NCBI RefSeq assembly: GCF_021155765.1
Contig: NC_060112.1
Span: forward strand, 8,184,001 to 8,248,000
Direction of reading: 5' to 3'
DNA from: Diprion similis
Taxonomy: Eukaryota > Arthropoda > Insecta > Hymenoptera > Diprionidae
Length of the DNA stretch: 64,000 bases
Both the position numbers and the translations under genes were made by a program. This document shows, in pieces, positions 23,098 to 38,000 of the stretch. The notes beneath the pieces were generated by a model. It saw only the letters and a list, made by a program, of their open reading frames with translations. It was not told where the DNA came from and did no database searches. Positions within the stretch are counted from its first letter, which is position 1. Each line of letters begins with the position of its first letter.

Positions 23098-26000
23098 TTA
23101 GATGGAAAAGGCGTCGTCCAGGAGTTGTTTCAGTTCTTTCAGATGCTGCATTTTGCTACCAGTAGCCGGAGATGCAGCTGTTGGCCTGCCAACGTATCTA
23201 GAATGGAAGAAATCAAAATCTTGACAATCAGAATAATTTACAAATAGCTCTGTAAACATACGAACAAATTGAGCATCGTGATTCTGATCAACGAAATTTA
23301 ACAGTGCCAAATCTAGTGCCAGAGAATATTTTTGAAACATATTTAATTGTAATGGAACATAATTATGTAAAAGTATGACCAATGAATGCAAACAACAGAA
23401 AGAGTTTATGTTCTGCAGTTACGATTACCTCACTATTCGCTCTTTTCGATTTGTGGTTTCTGCTGTTTGAGGTTTCGATACTGTGGATGGTTGAGGTGGT
23501 TTGGACGAAGACAACCAGCTACTAAACCAACTTCCACTAATTTCGCTTGCGCTATCTTTCTGCACGTCTCCATTACTGCAACATGGCCCAAGTTTTTTTT
23601 TTTTGTTTCATACTTTGTTTTCTTTCAGTGTTAAAATAAAATACAAATACATCTAAGAAATGAATGCATTGACGTAAGAAGATTGTAAACAGTATAAGCA
23701 TTTTATAACAAGCTTTACAACATTAAATGCATTTTATAATCAATATAAATAATTGATAAGTATGTATAATACAGGGTAATTATAGCGTTTAAAAATGGGC
23801 CATGTACACAATAAACTAGAGACATTGCTGATTCTTTTTTTCTTCACAACCTACCTCTCAGAGATGTACGGATATTGAAAATGGAAGTATCTTGACTGAC
23901 GCCGAGCATGTTATATGAATTTCGAATGGCATTCTTTTTCTACAAGAATCGACTAATTTTCTACAGTAGGCTCATATCAACTTTAAGCTGTGTGTAAAAA
24001 TCACTCGAGTCGAAATTGAAAATATTGATACAAAAAATGAGATCAATCGCTGCTTAAAATCTATCAGGGATGAATGAAGTATCAAAAGTTGTATGATAAT
24101 GCAAAGGACATTTGACAATTTGACATTTATAACAGACCAATAGATGCAAAATTTAAGATTGATCTAATGTCTAGAGCCAACTACCGAAAATTAAAATTAT
24201 TCCTAGCTATCAGACACATCTATTTGTGAAAAACGCAGTCTATGTTCAATTCCAGAAATGAAAATGCTAGATATGGGACAAAGTCTTATAAGTTCTGGCA
24301 TTTATATGATTACTCCTAAATGGACTAGACTGATGCTCAGCATGATCTAGTGAAATTGCTTAACGTGCACTCACTTTTCAATGATATTCTCATTTATGAT
24401 ATAATACTTACACTAGCGTCTGCTACAAGTAATTCAATAACCAAACTCATAATTCTCAATGGTTTATGCTCTACTCGCATTTAAGGTTTTTCATTGCAGA
24501 CAAGATCCTTGGTTTCATCAATAAAATTAAAAGCTTTTTGGTGCTTCCGGGGGAGAAGTGATATAAAGAAACTAGTGAGTCATTTGTGGGTTGAAAAATT
24601 CATCTACCTATGTGGAGCCTAAAATGTATCGATAGCTATTTGAACACTCAAACAATGTGTCATATTATGTAAAAAATAAATAAAAAAAAAAGAAATGTTC
24701 ATTCATAAATCTGTCTTTTAGTAAAGCATTTACAGATCAGTAGTGCGAGTAATTTTGATAAAAAATTTTAAAGTAGATAAAATAAGTAGGAAGGCTATGT
24801 TTCGTTCTAAAAATAGGTATCCCAGTTTTAAAATGAACCTGTAAACGTGTTACATGAGTATAAAAGATTATTATAGAAAAATAAAAATTTAGTATTACGC
24901 TATTCTTCAAAAATTATTTCTCGGTAATGGTCGACAATATTGAAAAGTAAACTGTCACGAAACAAAAAAATTGTTAGTAAATAATTTCAATATTTCAAAT
25001 ATGTAAAAGCAATCAGGATATTATAAATGGTATTTTCTATGTCTCTGATGTGTTTTCATATTTTTCACTCACTTGTGGCATCGAAACTATGCAACCAGAT
25101 CAACTATCAAAAATTTAGTATGTCAAGAATCACATTTCAACATTGAAAGATGTCATTGATTGGAATATTGTAGTACTCCAGTTATTAAATCGTATTGTAC
25201 AATCACAGCTAAGGAAGAACTTGTCAATACAAAGCATATGCGAGAATTTTCGTTTCCACCTGTTACTTAGAATTCTTCTTGATACATCACTTTGCTTCTG
25301 ATAGGCAGAACTTTAATATATTTGACGAAGGTTGCGTACATTTTTTTCAAATTATAATCTGCATTAATAATCATATGTTTTATCATATATACCAGGATAA
25401 CATTATACCAAAATAAAGCACCACAAGTTGATTTAAATTTCAATACAGGCATGAGTTAATACAACTCTCTAATTTCGTTCGAGCATTAGTTATAAATGGA
25501 AGAAATGCGCCTCTACTTGCGAAAATATTAATAGATAAGTTTAGTAGTGAAATCAAGCAGTAACACATCACCTGAAATGGTTTTGTCGTGAAATTGAAAA
25601 CTTTATCTCCGCGGAATGGCACGATTTTAAAGTGCAGTACAATTCATTATAATTGATTACTTACTACCTTTTGTTTCCGATGAAATGAAAAATAATGTCA
25701 TTTTGTATGAAGAAGATTTACCCGAATTATTCCCCACTTACATGTCTCAAATTGAATAACTAGTAACAAACTTTAATATTGAGTACTCACCCAACATCAC
25801 GAACACCGTTAAGGGCAGTGTGGAATCGTGGTTGGACATACGTCCACGCTCCTTGATTCTTGTGCTCCTCCTGCGTCCAGACTAATTCAGCATTAGGATA
25901 CTTCTCAGCTTCTTTTTTAACCAAGTCATACGGGAAAGGTGATATCTGTAAAGAATATGAAACACATTCATTGATATTAATATAATAATTTTCACAATTT

Positions 26001-29000
26001 GAAGAAAACAACAGCACCAAGGCAAAACGTGCTATGGCTTACGCTTTTATGGTACCTGACTCTTGATATGTAAATTTGAACGATTGTACTTTACCAGAAT
26101 GAAACTATTCGTGATAACTGAAACGCTTTTTTGTCGAATATTTATTTATATTTTGAAACTTAATACTAGAAGTATGTACTGGAGTCGCACGATTTCCAGA
26201 CTTTTTTCCATTGGCTAGAACTATCAGTTGTATCTGATAGCAAAAAGCAGATATGTACATAATTGGTAGTTCCTAAGGGTTTCCCAACATTTCCTGAAGT
26301 CAACTTGATCAATTGAAATTCACGCAGCAATATATATGAAGTAACAGAAAGCACTTCAATTTTTCCAATAACTGCAGTTGTGTATTCGTCAATAAATGAA
26401 ACACATCATCTGTGCTGTAATTGAAACTACCAGCATGTTCCAATTTACAATTGTAGTAACCCATACATAAAAATTAGCGTTTCGTCTCTCAAATTCAAGA
26501 AAGAATGGAAACAAGGTGTCAGTGTTAAAATGCCTCAATACATTTTATATTACATACACCCCACGTAATTTAGTAGCATCATTTTGCTGAAGCCAAAATT
26601 GAGAAATTTTACATACCATCATATTTATTAATGAGTAAACTATGTTATGCTGAATATGCTCAAATAAAATCTGACTTATTAATTTGACAATTCTATACCA
26701 TGAAAAGAATCGGTTCTGAAAAAATTAGTCGAGCAGTTTGCATAAACAAACTCCAAGTGGTAATTGATTTTTGCAAAGATAGGTGACTTCCATTAAGAAA
26801 AATAATTGTTTTAATAGATAATTTGAATTGTGTTTACCTGTTCAACCCTGGCAATAGACACTGAGTCCTCAAGCTGTTTTTCTTTTCTAGCCTTAGTCAA
26901 GTCGTAATAGACTTTACCAGAGCAGAAAAGTAGTTTCTTTACATTGTTGGCGTTCTGGGTAGCAGGACCTTCTTCGGGAATTACTCTCAAGAAATGCGTA
27001 TCTTCCGTCATTAGGTCGAAACTGGATCTAGCCTCTGGGTGACGAAGGAGAGATTTTGGTGTCATGAGGATCAAAGGTTTACGGAACGGAAGCGCAATTT
27101 GACGGCGCAAGATGTGGAAGTAATTAGCGGGTGTGCTGCAGTTGGCTACAATCCAGTTTATGTCATGCAACTGACGAACTGCAAACTCTTCGCTTTCTGG
27201 TGGGAAATAATCTGGATCATCGGCAGACATTTGAAGGAAACGTTCCAACCGGGCGCTGGAGTGTTCTGGACCCTATAATTAAATTTGCTAATTATCTTTC
27301 AACTTTCGATATAGTAAGTAGCAATTAAGACTCAGAACTGAGAAGTTAATTCTTAGACATTAAGTTTCTAAAGATCGAATGGAAAACAAAACAATTTGTC
27401 TATTTTCGCTCCAAGGGATTTGTCCTATAGTTTGAAAAAATATCCTTTCTCACCATGCCTTCAAGTCCATGAGGTTGTAGCATGACAAGGCCAGATTGTC
27501 GGACCCATTTCGCTTGTCCACTGCTGATAAATTGATCAATGATACATTGCGCGGTGTTATTAAAGTCTCCGAACTGAGCTTCCCAGCATACTAACGCGTT
27601 CGGATTAGTCATTGAATAACCTAGTTCAAAACCTGCAAAGAAACGTACACAAATTGTTTAAAATGTGTACTGTGAAAAGTTCACACACAGGAATCAACGA
27701 CTCAGAGCAGCTGAAGAGAGAGTTGAAATGGAAAAACGTGAAAGGAATGAAGGCATCAGAAATGAGACAAGAAGTAAAAATATAAGGCCTTCTTTGCACT
27801 ACGTAGAATCTTACTGAAAGCTCACGTTTTGGGCAGTACTAACGTCAATACGAATGGATTATTCATTACCGAGAACACCAAACTCGGAGAGAGAACTATT
27901 GCAGACAGTGTATGGAGCTTGGTCTGGATACATGTAACATAACGGTCTGTAAGTTGCTTTATCTACAGTCTGGTGGTGCAGTACATGGTGTCTGTGAGAA
28001 AATGTCCCTCGTTCGACATCCTGGCCAGACAATCTAACGTGAATTCCTTCCTTCAGAAGTGAGCCAAAGGCCATAGCCTCGCCAAGAGCCCAATCGACAG
28101 TGCGGGCCTCTATCATATCCATTCTAGCCTTAAGAATGCGCTCGATACCTGGAATAAAAATATAGTAAGGACAAGGGCTTAGTAGTCAGATTAATAATTT
28201 TTCACGCATCTTTTCGCATAAAGCTTAACCGACCTTTATGAATGACAAATTCAGCCGCATTGGGAGGCGGAGAAGACATTTTTTTGCCAATGTGAACTAG
28301 AGTATCCTCCTTGATACCAGTAGGAGACGATTTGAGGGGATCTTTGCCTTCGAAGAAGCCTGACCATGGCGAATCTAGCCAATCCTTGTATTTGATGTGT
28401 GTTTCTTGCTTTGCATTATTGTACGCGTCTTCACATATTTTCTCATATTTTTCTTTAACATCCTGAAAAAAAGAACAAAAAGCACTTTAGCACTACAGAT
28501 ATCAAATGATTTTTTTATAACTGTTGCAACTCCACCTCCTTTGATTGAATGTAAAAGTACACACAATAAAAACTGTCGATTATCATTTAACATTGTACAG
28601 ATACACTAACCTTGACTTCCTCAGGTGTTACAACATTCTCGCTAATCAGTTTGTCAGCATACAAAGTAAGACCTGGTGGAGTGTTGCGGATTTTTCTGTA
28701 CATTAAGGGTTGTGTAAACATTGGCTCATCGATTTCGTTGTGTCCATTCCGTCTGTAGGATACCAAGTCAATGACCACATCTTTGTGGAATGTTGCACGC
28801 CACTCAGCTGCTACTTTGCAAACGTGCATTACGGCCTCAGGGTCGTCGGAGTTGACATGGAAAATTGGAGCATTCACGACTCTTGCGACATCTGGTTAAA
28901 AAAATTAGGGTATGTTAGCGTATATTATCAATATTCTATCTGTTCCTTATCTGTTTATACTTCTTAAGAACTTTTGTACTGTGGTTCACTTTAGCATAGC

Positions 29001-32000
29001 TTCCAATCTAATTTCTGAAGCTTTTCCAAGTACGGCTGGAGGAGGTGCCCAACTAAGAGCCATATAATTGTTTCTGATGTAGTCTAATGCCCCGCGTATA
29101 GAGCATATTATTAATATGGATATTTGACTGCAACTTATGCGAGCCAACTTGCTAACGACTCTTTCAAGAAATGCTATAGTCAATCTGACAAAAGACCAAA
29201 ATAGATTTACCTGTACAGTATGGTGACGATCTTGAATGACGAGGGTCGGTAGTGAAACCAATTTGATTATTTACAACAATGTGGACAGTTCCATGCGTCG
29301 TGTAGTCGGGTAAATCGGACAAGTGCATTGTTTCAAAAACTACACCTTGACCACAGAAGGCAGCGTCTCCATGCAAGAGGATCGACATGACCTGTAATTT
29401 GAATAATTAAGTTGATTACAGACTTTTGAGCACAAACTTGCAACTGGTAGCTGAAAACTAGATCAAATCATCATACAATCTCTGTTTATTTTTGAGTTAA
29501 TCCTCTGAAACATGAAAACCATTTTTAATTTTGATTGATTGGTTTATGGAATATTGCAGAATCCATTGTAACATGTGAAAAAGATAAATCGTTCAAAGGA
29601 GTGCTTGCTTTATTTCATGTGTAGACTCTCCAAGTCGTGTTTGACAAACAGACGTGTTAGACTGTTTCTTCATGTACAATATTCCCTTGAAAATCTTCCA
29701 CTACGATCACTGTACAATTGCATTTAATCTGATCTGTTCACTTATATTGTGGCGGATTAGTATTTATTAGAAAACCTCTTACTTGCCATGACTGAGACGC
29801 CCTAGCTGATCAGAGCTCCCCCTTTTATCTAATATCACCTACTGTTGCAAAACATCACTGCCAAATTCCATATTTTATATAATTAATTGTTGGTAATAAC
29901 TGAGAATGTACATTGCTAGTTCAAAGTTTTATTCAAAATTATTCTGGATAGTAAGGAGAACGGGTTTGTAAGTAATAGGCACGAATGAATTACCAAAATT
30001 TTCGAAATTTCAGAGTTGTCTTGCACACAAAACACGTGTGGAAGACGTAGTTATCAAAATATGCAAAAACTGAAACATTACTCTTAGAGAGTTCCAATAT
30101 CTAACTACCTCGATCCCCAATTTTGGTTTAATAATTTTCATCGGTATACAAGTATGTACTGACTTTGCAATATGACGTGTCAAAACTGAATTGCTGAAAG
30201 TGACAAACCATCGGAAAACTTCATTTTCTGCTACAAAGAAGAAATGACAATTAGAAGACACTGAAAATACCTAGCACACTATTTACCTTTTTGCCCTCGC
30301 CATCTCCACGATAAAATTGTTCAGCTCGTGTTTTTCCTTGGACGACTGGGTCGACAGCTTCTAAGTGGGAAGGATTTGCAACCACAGCTAGACGAATATT
30401 TTTGTTCGTGACACGATTCAGGCGCTCAATATAAGTACCCAAGTGATACTTGACATCACCCGATCCCTGCAAATGAACGTTGGTTCAGAAAAAAGGACAA
30501 GTTGAATAATTTAGGCGTATAAAGAATCACATTCGAATAAACAGCAGAGATTTTGAGTGGTAATGTCATTCGTAAAGCAATTGAATATTCGTTTCATACT
30601 TACGTCATCAGCTGCTTCAAGTGCAGCAAACTGTGTGAATATTTGATTCAGAGGTTTGCGGCAAACATTAGCCAGTACGTTGAGTCGACCTCGATGCGGC
30701 ATTCCCATAACAATAGACTCCACACCCAATTCTGTTGACTTGTCAATGACTTGTTTCATAGCAGGGATTAAGATCTCACAACCTTCTAAGCCAAACCGCT
30801 TTTCAGACGACCATTTTTTGGCCAAGAATGCCTCAAAGCTGAAAAAAGTAGAAATTGAGCTCGTGATGTTTTTTTCTTTGTTCTTTGATTTGAAATAACA
30901 ATATTTTTTTATAAATATCTTTAGGCATAAACTTTAGGCTCAATTTTTGAAATTCTCCCGAAAATAAAATTATATTTTAGCTATTCTTGCTGTCAATTTA
31001 GTTGGTTTGAGAAAATGCCAGGCAACTGGTTAACATTGTAAATAATATTACAAGTAATATGAAACTCCAAGAGTGCTATCAGATGACCGCATTTAATAAG
31101 CTTGCAATTCCATTGATGCTGTATGATAATGTTCGTACACACTCGTGACATAAAATGACAACAAAAATAGGCACAGTGTGTTTCTAACTTTCTTACTATT
31201 CTGTGAAACTCATCTTAACATGTTTTGTCTGTCTCCTAAGCTTCAATTGTTTTTATTGTTTTCAAACGTTCTTACCCAGTTGCTCTCGTCAATCTTGCTA
31301 GAATTAGCCGCTTCTCGTCGCTTGTTATTTCCATTATACCAGGAGTCTCCATCTTTTGTCGGATCCAGTTACATTGTTCAAGAGAGTTTATGAACATGAA
31401 CTCAACTCCAATGTGTCCGCAGTAAGCAGATTCTAGTCGCTTCAGAATCTCTCGTAGTGGTAACGACTTCTCCTTTCCACCGATGAATGTGGTCGATGGC
31501 AGTTTGAAAACACGGTCCATATCAGCTTCCTCTGTTTTTGATTGTTCATTTAATAAAATTGTATGCTCATTATTGAACAAGTACAAAACGACCAGAAGAA
31601 ACACTGATACATGGTATTATAGTCCTGATGAACAACTTCTGAATAAAATAATTCTGAGATTCGTTCAATTTATTGTTTTTAGTGGTAAGTGAATATCCTG
31701 TAACTGTTAATGGGAATCTGAATGAAATTATTACAATTGCTGTAATATGAATAAGCACTGAGATATAACTGTTTAATACCACCTGTAATTGTTAAGGTTG
31801 GTCATGCAGTTCAAGCCACATTTCACTTCTATCTATGTATTGACAACGTGTTGGTGTAGTTCACAGTGAATTTTTTTTTTTTTTTTTTTTTTTGCGTGCA
31901 AATTACCGAGTATTCAAGTTTTGCGGTAGGTAATTATCAGAACACAAAAGCCCCTCGATGAACTATAAGCTATTCAGTAGCTTAGACATGAAATAAAGTT

Positions 32001-35000
32001 TTGAGATGAAAAAAATGGAAAATGAATGAACCTCTTGAATAGTTGCATTGCAAAGTTGACATAAGGACCATAACAGTAACATTCATACATGTCGAAAGTG
32101 GATATTCGCATCCCTAAAGCTAGAAGAATTTATATTATGATTACAGTTTTTGGGGAAAATTTGTCCTACTAAAAAGGTCCCATTAAGCCCTTAACCAAAT
32201 AAGGAAATAAAATAATACTAGTAAAGATAAAAAATTAAAATAGATGTACAATCCATTGTGAGATTTTGTTAATAATTACAGACTGCTGTTAATAACGATC
32301 ACCAAATAACGTACAATTGATGAACATGCAATTTTCATGTTGGGTAAATTCATAAAGTAAACAACGGAAATAAAGTTTACAGCAATGCTTAAAATATACA
32401 ATACATAGTTATTTATATTTGACGAAAAATAATCAACATGTATCGTTTGTAATAGCAATGCAAAATATATAAGAAACAAAAATCAAGGCTGATACTTCAC
32501 ATAAAAATGTACTTAGAACTGAAAACATGACAAACGTCTCTGTATAGATGATTAAATAACGATAAAAATATCATAAAAGAAAACAGTTTTCATCTTGTGT
32601 TATACAGTCAGCCTGAAAGTCAAATTAATTACTCAGAAGTTCCACGTTATTTAGATGAAGATGAAAATTTATGTGTAACACTAACTATTATGCTTTTTTA
32701 GTCCGACAAGAGAAAAGTTTGTAAAATACGATGATATAAATTCCATGATATCCCTCCAATTTGAAACCTTTTGTATAAGTTTTATACAAAGAAAAACTAA
32801 TGTATTGTAACCTCAAATTTATATCATTGCATTAAACAAATATCTTCGAATTAAAATCTGTACTATGCTTGTAGCCTAATAATTTTGCATACTACCAGAA
32901 AATACCTTAAAGCATAAGATATTTTCATCGGCTAAATAAAATGCTTATCCGTAAGTTTGAAGATTGTTGAATATATCCATTAATCCATGGACTTTTTTTT
33001 TTTTTTTGTTTATTGTTGATACCAAAAATGTTCCCAAGCACCGCTAAGATTCCGCCACACAGTATATTACAATAATCTGTACATAATCCCCCGAGTGAAC
33101 CAGTGTGTCCCATTGGCACAAAATGGAGAATAACTATCTATAGAAAGGGATTTCTCTTTGATAATTAATTACATACGTTCCATAAGGGCAGCTACTCGAT
33201 ATTGAAGTTCCTGCGAGTAAGTTGTACGAGTTCTCTTTCCTGTGGACATCAATACTTAGACTGAAAATCGAACCTAATTGTGGATTTCTGGTTTTACTTT
33301 CCTACCTTGGTTTGTCAAATTCTTTGTAACTTGAAATAAAAAAAAAAAAGGATAGGCACATTGCATCTGGTATTGAAATACTCAGATACACTATATAAAA
33401 ACATTGCTTGGACGGAATTTTTTCCAAAAGTATGCATGTATTTTATCAGTAAATCGAACACTGGTTCAACGTGATGGTATTCATGAATTCAATAAAAAAA
33501 ATCCCTGATCAATTGCTTAGTCATGTGATTGGTAAAAAAAAAAGTGTTTAGTCCTTCGCTAAGTACATCATCCTAACTATAATTTACATATTATGATATA
33601 ATTACTCATATTGATGAATCAAGTACTTTATAATGATTTTCTACATCACATTTCTATTGTTAATTTAATAAATTATATTTTCTCATCAATGCTCAATGAC
33701 ATGACAATGATTTGAACCTTGAAGTTAGATCTATTTGCATCAATGATGATTGGTGACATTTATGAAATATGTCAAGAAAATCATGTTACTTACAACAAAT
33801 CGAAATAAGATTATACTGAATCATTATAGTTGAAAACATGAAGACTCAAAATTTACTTGAAATTTGAACGTTGACTGCCTACTTCTTCAAATATATTACA
33901 TATCCAAATATATTATAGATCCAAAATATATTACGATTGACTTGATCCACCTAGAAGAGTGATAAAACTAAATTTCTCTGCACTACCAGTACTACAAGAT
34001 ACAAGAATTCAAGTTCGAATAAATATAAAAACTAACGTAAAATCTATGAAATACATCCTTCTAAATAATGAAGGACAGTCGCAAAGCAGTTCAATATAGT
34101 GCATGACATTCATTATTCAAGTTCTCTGTTTAGAAATTGGAAATATATAGTAGCAGTGAGTGTGGGTTGCAATTGCACCATAGAATAATGAAAGTCATTA
34201 AAGTGAATCATCTAGAGTTATTAGAAGAGGCACTGTTCTCAGAAACAATTATGGCTTTGTTTTTCAATCACAGTTAATTTTAATTTATTGGGCTCCTTAG
34301 GCATTGACGCGTTACTTTAGTTAATTAAAGCTGAGAAATGTACCGTTAGTATTATTTTAGTTTTCATCGGCTGTACCTGTTTGTTCAATGAATATACACA
34401 TGATGGTTAAGGCTTACCGAAGGCGTAATGGTTATAGAGCAACTCTTGCGGATGCCTATCGTCAAGATCGGCGCTGCTGATGCCAAGCGGGTCCAATTTC
34501 GCTATATGATGCCCACGAATCTGTCAATTGAAGCCACATTCATAGATGCCAAACTTGACACCAAATTTCTGACATTGTTCGCTTCTCTTTGAGTTTAAAC
34601 TATTCTCAACGCATTTTTCGCAAGCAATGCAAAAAAAAATTGAAACGACTGTATTTAGAGGTGATTTACATTTTGATGTTATAAACGTCAACCAAAAATG
34701 AACACGAGTTATTATTAATCAATCAATAGCATGTTATTATATTTTCAATAAAATTATCACGCATTTTACAAACTTTGTTCGTGCGAGATAGTTCTGCAAC
34801 CTGAAAAACTTTAGTGTATCCAGTACACGTTTGAATATATTATTGTATCACACTCCAGATCATATTCCCATGAGATTAAAAATCATAGCAAACTATAACT
34901 TCATTTTTACTGATTTCAGTTTATACTTTTCAATTTATTATGTTATTGCAATATCCAAAGCGACTATAAGGAAATATCAAGCAAGAAACAAGTAAGAGTT

Positions 35001-38000
35001 TAAATGTTGCTCATCATTCCTAAAATCTTCGTACAATATTACCTTGACATACATTTTTCATAAGAATATGCTCTCTAAAAATTATATCGAAGTTACTTCA
35101 ACATTTATTTAAAATTTCTCTTCAAAGCTTGTCTGTGAAACGTAGTGTATGAAATTTAATAATAAGAATAATAAGAATCACGATAACACCGTGTAATTCT
35201 CTACAGCTGCAATTACAAAAGTTTTACAATTAGGGCAAAGTGTCTGCAGAGAATGTAATTCATAACATATTTATGTGGAAGATCATCTGCAATTCAATAT
35301 CTAGAATATCATGAAAATTGGCAAACTATGAAATACTTTTAGAGCGAATCCAAATATTATATACAAAGAAACTCTGTTTGGAAAGAGCCGAATACAAGAC
35401 TATTAATTTGACGTAGGTAGGGAAATCTGCTGATTTTAAAACAAACTAAAGTTAGATAGAAAAAACATTGTATCTACGTGGCACACAATAGATTGTTTTT
35501 TGCTATTAAATTTCTCGTTTCAAAGACAGTGGATTTTTTACCTACCCTAATGAATATCATACTTGCTCAATTCGTTCACCGCACACCTCCCGTTGAATCA
35601 AAATTTTGACTATATACGATAAATCAATTGTAGAATTTGCTAATATGATGTGAAAGATGAAGATTTTGTTTGAAAACCCATTCTACACACGTCACATCAA
35701 TTAGCTATAAACAGATGATCAAAAAAATGAGGGATAAAAAGATAAATGATTAATTTATAGACAAAGTGAATCCAAAAAAGCCATTTCTACAAAACATGCA
35801 ACACCATATTCTTCTTACCTATGATGAACTGATTGGTACCATTGTACTAACATGAATAGAATTATTAATATTAGTAAGTCAGGCAAAAAATAATAAATAA
35901 AAATCTGAAAGAATATAAGAATGTGAATTGATGTACGAAGCGCCACACAAACAGGCCATAGCATCCATTGATCATATCAGATCTCGAAGTCATGTTTCAA
36001 CAAATTTTCCCCAAAACACATTTATGAATAGATAAAAATGCGGAATTGAATATTTTCAATACATCCACTAATATCCTAGGAACACCTATACATGTGCGTA
36101 CTTTCATTCTCTACGTCAAAGTACGTCTTATATGATGAAAATTACTTTTTTTATATTTCATTTAATAAACTGCCCAGGATTCCCAGAAATAAACTTGACA
36201 TCTTTGAGATACAATTATTAAGAAAGTATATTCATTGTAAGAATCTGTATAATTCAGATACCGAAGCAATTCAAGACCAGACAATTCTTCTGTATTTTTG
36301 TGAGATTATTCAGATTCACATTTTAATCAAGAGTTACACAGTATGGAAAAAAACTGTACCAACAAACTGCTTAAAAAATGGGTTCTTCAAAAGCTTGAAT
36401 ATCAAAATCTTCATTATTGGGATGGTTCTTATCTGGCCAGAAAAGCAGTTTTTTGCTGATAACGTGATAAATACCAGATTTACGAAAATTTTACAACAGA
36501 TTTTTTTTGTAGAGCATTAAATTTCATACAGAATAGCTGGAAAATTTTTTTTTTATAATATATAGTTTAAAGTATTTAACTGTTTTCTTAGAAAAATTTC
36601 AAATGCATAGAGTAATTGGAATATTTTTTGGATGTAGCCTGATTTTTTTTCCATACAACATGATTACTTTTTTGGGCTGAGCGCGAAGAAATTGCTACAT
36701 GACCCAAATAAGAACCACCCTAACAATTATGATTTTTTAAATGGGGAAAGTTTTATAAATTAATTATTACATACTTTAATCCCATATTTTCGGATTTCTT
36801 GACACCAAGCTTTCTACTTTAGTAAGTTTCAACTATATTGCACTACTTCACATATCCAACTTGTGTGCTCTGGTATATAAATCGAATATCATTTTTTCAA
36901 TGTAGATGAAATTTATATATTCAATTGAATCATAGTGCGTCGGTAAAACATTTTCATTGTTCGATAAAAATTAATAATAATTGAGATCTTTTTATCAATA
37001 CTCAAAGACATTAAGTCATTACAGATGGAAACGAGCAAAGTGTGTTAAATTAAAAAATAACCAAGATTATATTTACTATTTAAATACAGTTTGATTCAAT
37101 TCGAAATAACCAGCCGATAGAGAATAAAGGAATGTGACGTAAATTCTCAGCACTGCGACATACATAGAGTCTAAATAATAGAATTGCATTTAGAGAGTCA
37201 AAAGTACACACTTGCAGATGATTCTTCTTTTTCAGTATTGTAACGATGAATATATTGGCGATTTCTGGCCAGTGTCTAATAAAACAACAATGTATATTGC
37301 ATAAACCATTTCTTGGTTCCCGTGCCAGGCGCATGCCAAAAACCGCCTTTTATATAGAATCAAGACAAATAAAGATGACGAGAGACTTTGAGCAGCCCAT
37401 CTACCTCTAACTAGATCACACACACAAAATTCCAATTGATGACTCACAACGTTTAGAATATTGTAAAATATGAAAAAAATTCAGAAACAAAACCTGCGAC
37501 ATTATAATCAAATTAGTATAAAAGAAATTGCTTGTTTGACAAACGTGCACTGAATTTATGGATCTTTTTTTTCTTCATCATAATATACAATAATCTAATC
37601 TAAACAAGAATAGATAGTTTTCTCTACACCGTTGTAGGTGCTAACTTTATCTGTCTTATTAAGAAACTGTTGGGGCTCAAAGGGATGGTCAAATATATGG
37701 ATGTAAGGAATTGATGGTTTTGTAAGCCTTACCAAGCATGTATTGGCGCAGAACACGCTCTGGCGCTCCCTTGCGAGCTGCATAATGGGTGTGTAGTAGT
37801 TCTGTTTGCATGATACCCAGAGGGTCCAGTTCAGCCACTAAATGACCCCTTGCCTATATGTCAATGAACAATGCTCACATAACCCAATATTTTCATCATT
37901 TATCTGTATCAAGCCGTGGTACCTATTCTCTGTTTTTCAAGAGTCGGGGTATTGGTACAAAGTAAGATAAACAAGTATTTTGGAGTACTTTGTCCTGTTA

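Noticed and set aside
27039-27328. Plus-strand open frames opposite OGDH exon 12
   Set aside because: They lie antisense to conserved OGDH coding sequence and are shadows.
36092-36520. 142-codon plus-strand open frame, antisense inside an OGDH intron
   Set aside because: Its composition (Ile, Phe, Asn, Lys) matches AT-rich non-coding DNA; no domain, no splice context, no upstream promoter signal. A decayed transposon fragment cannot be excluded.
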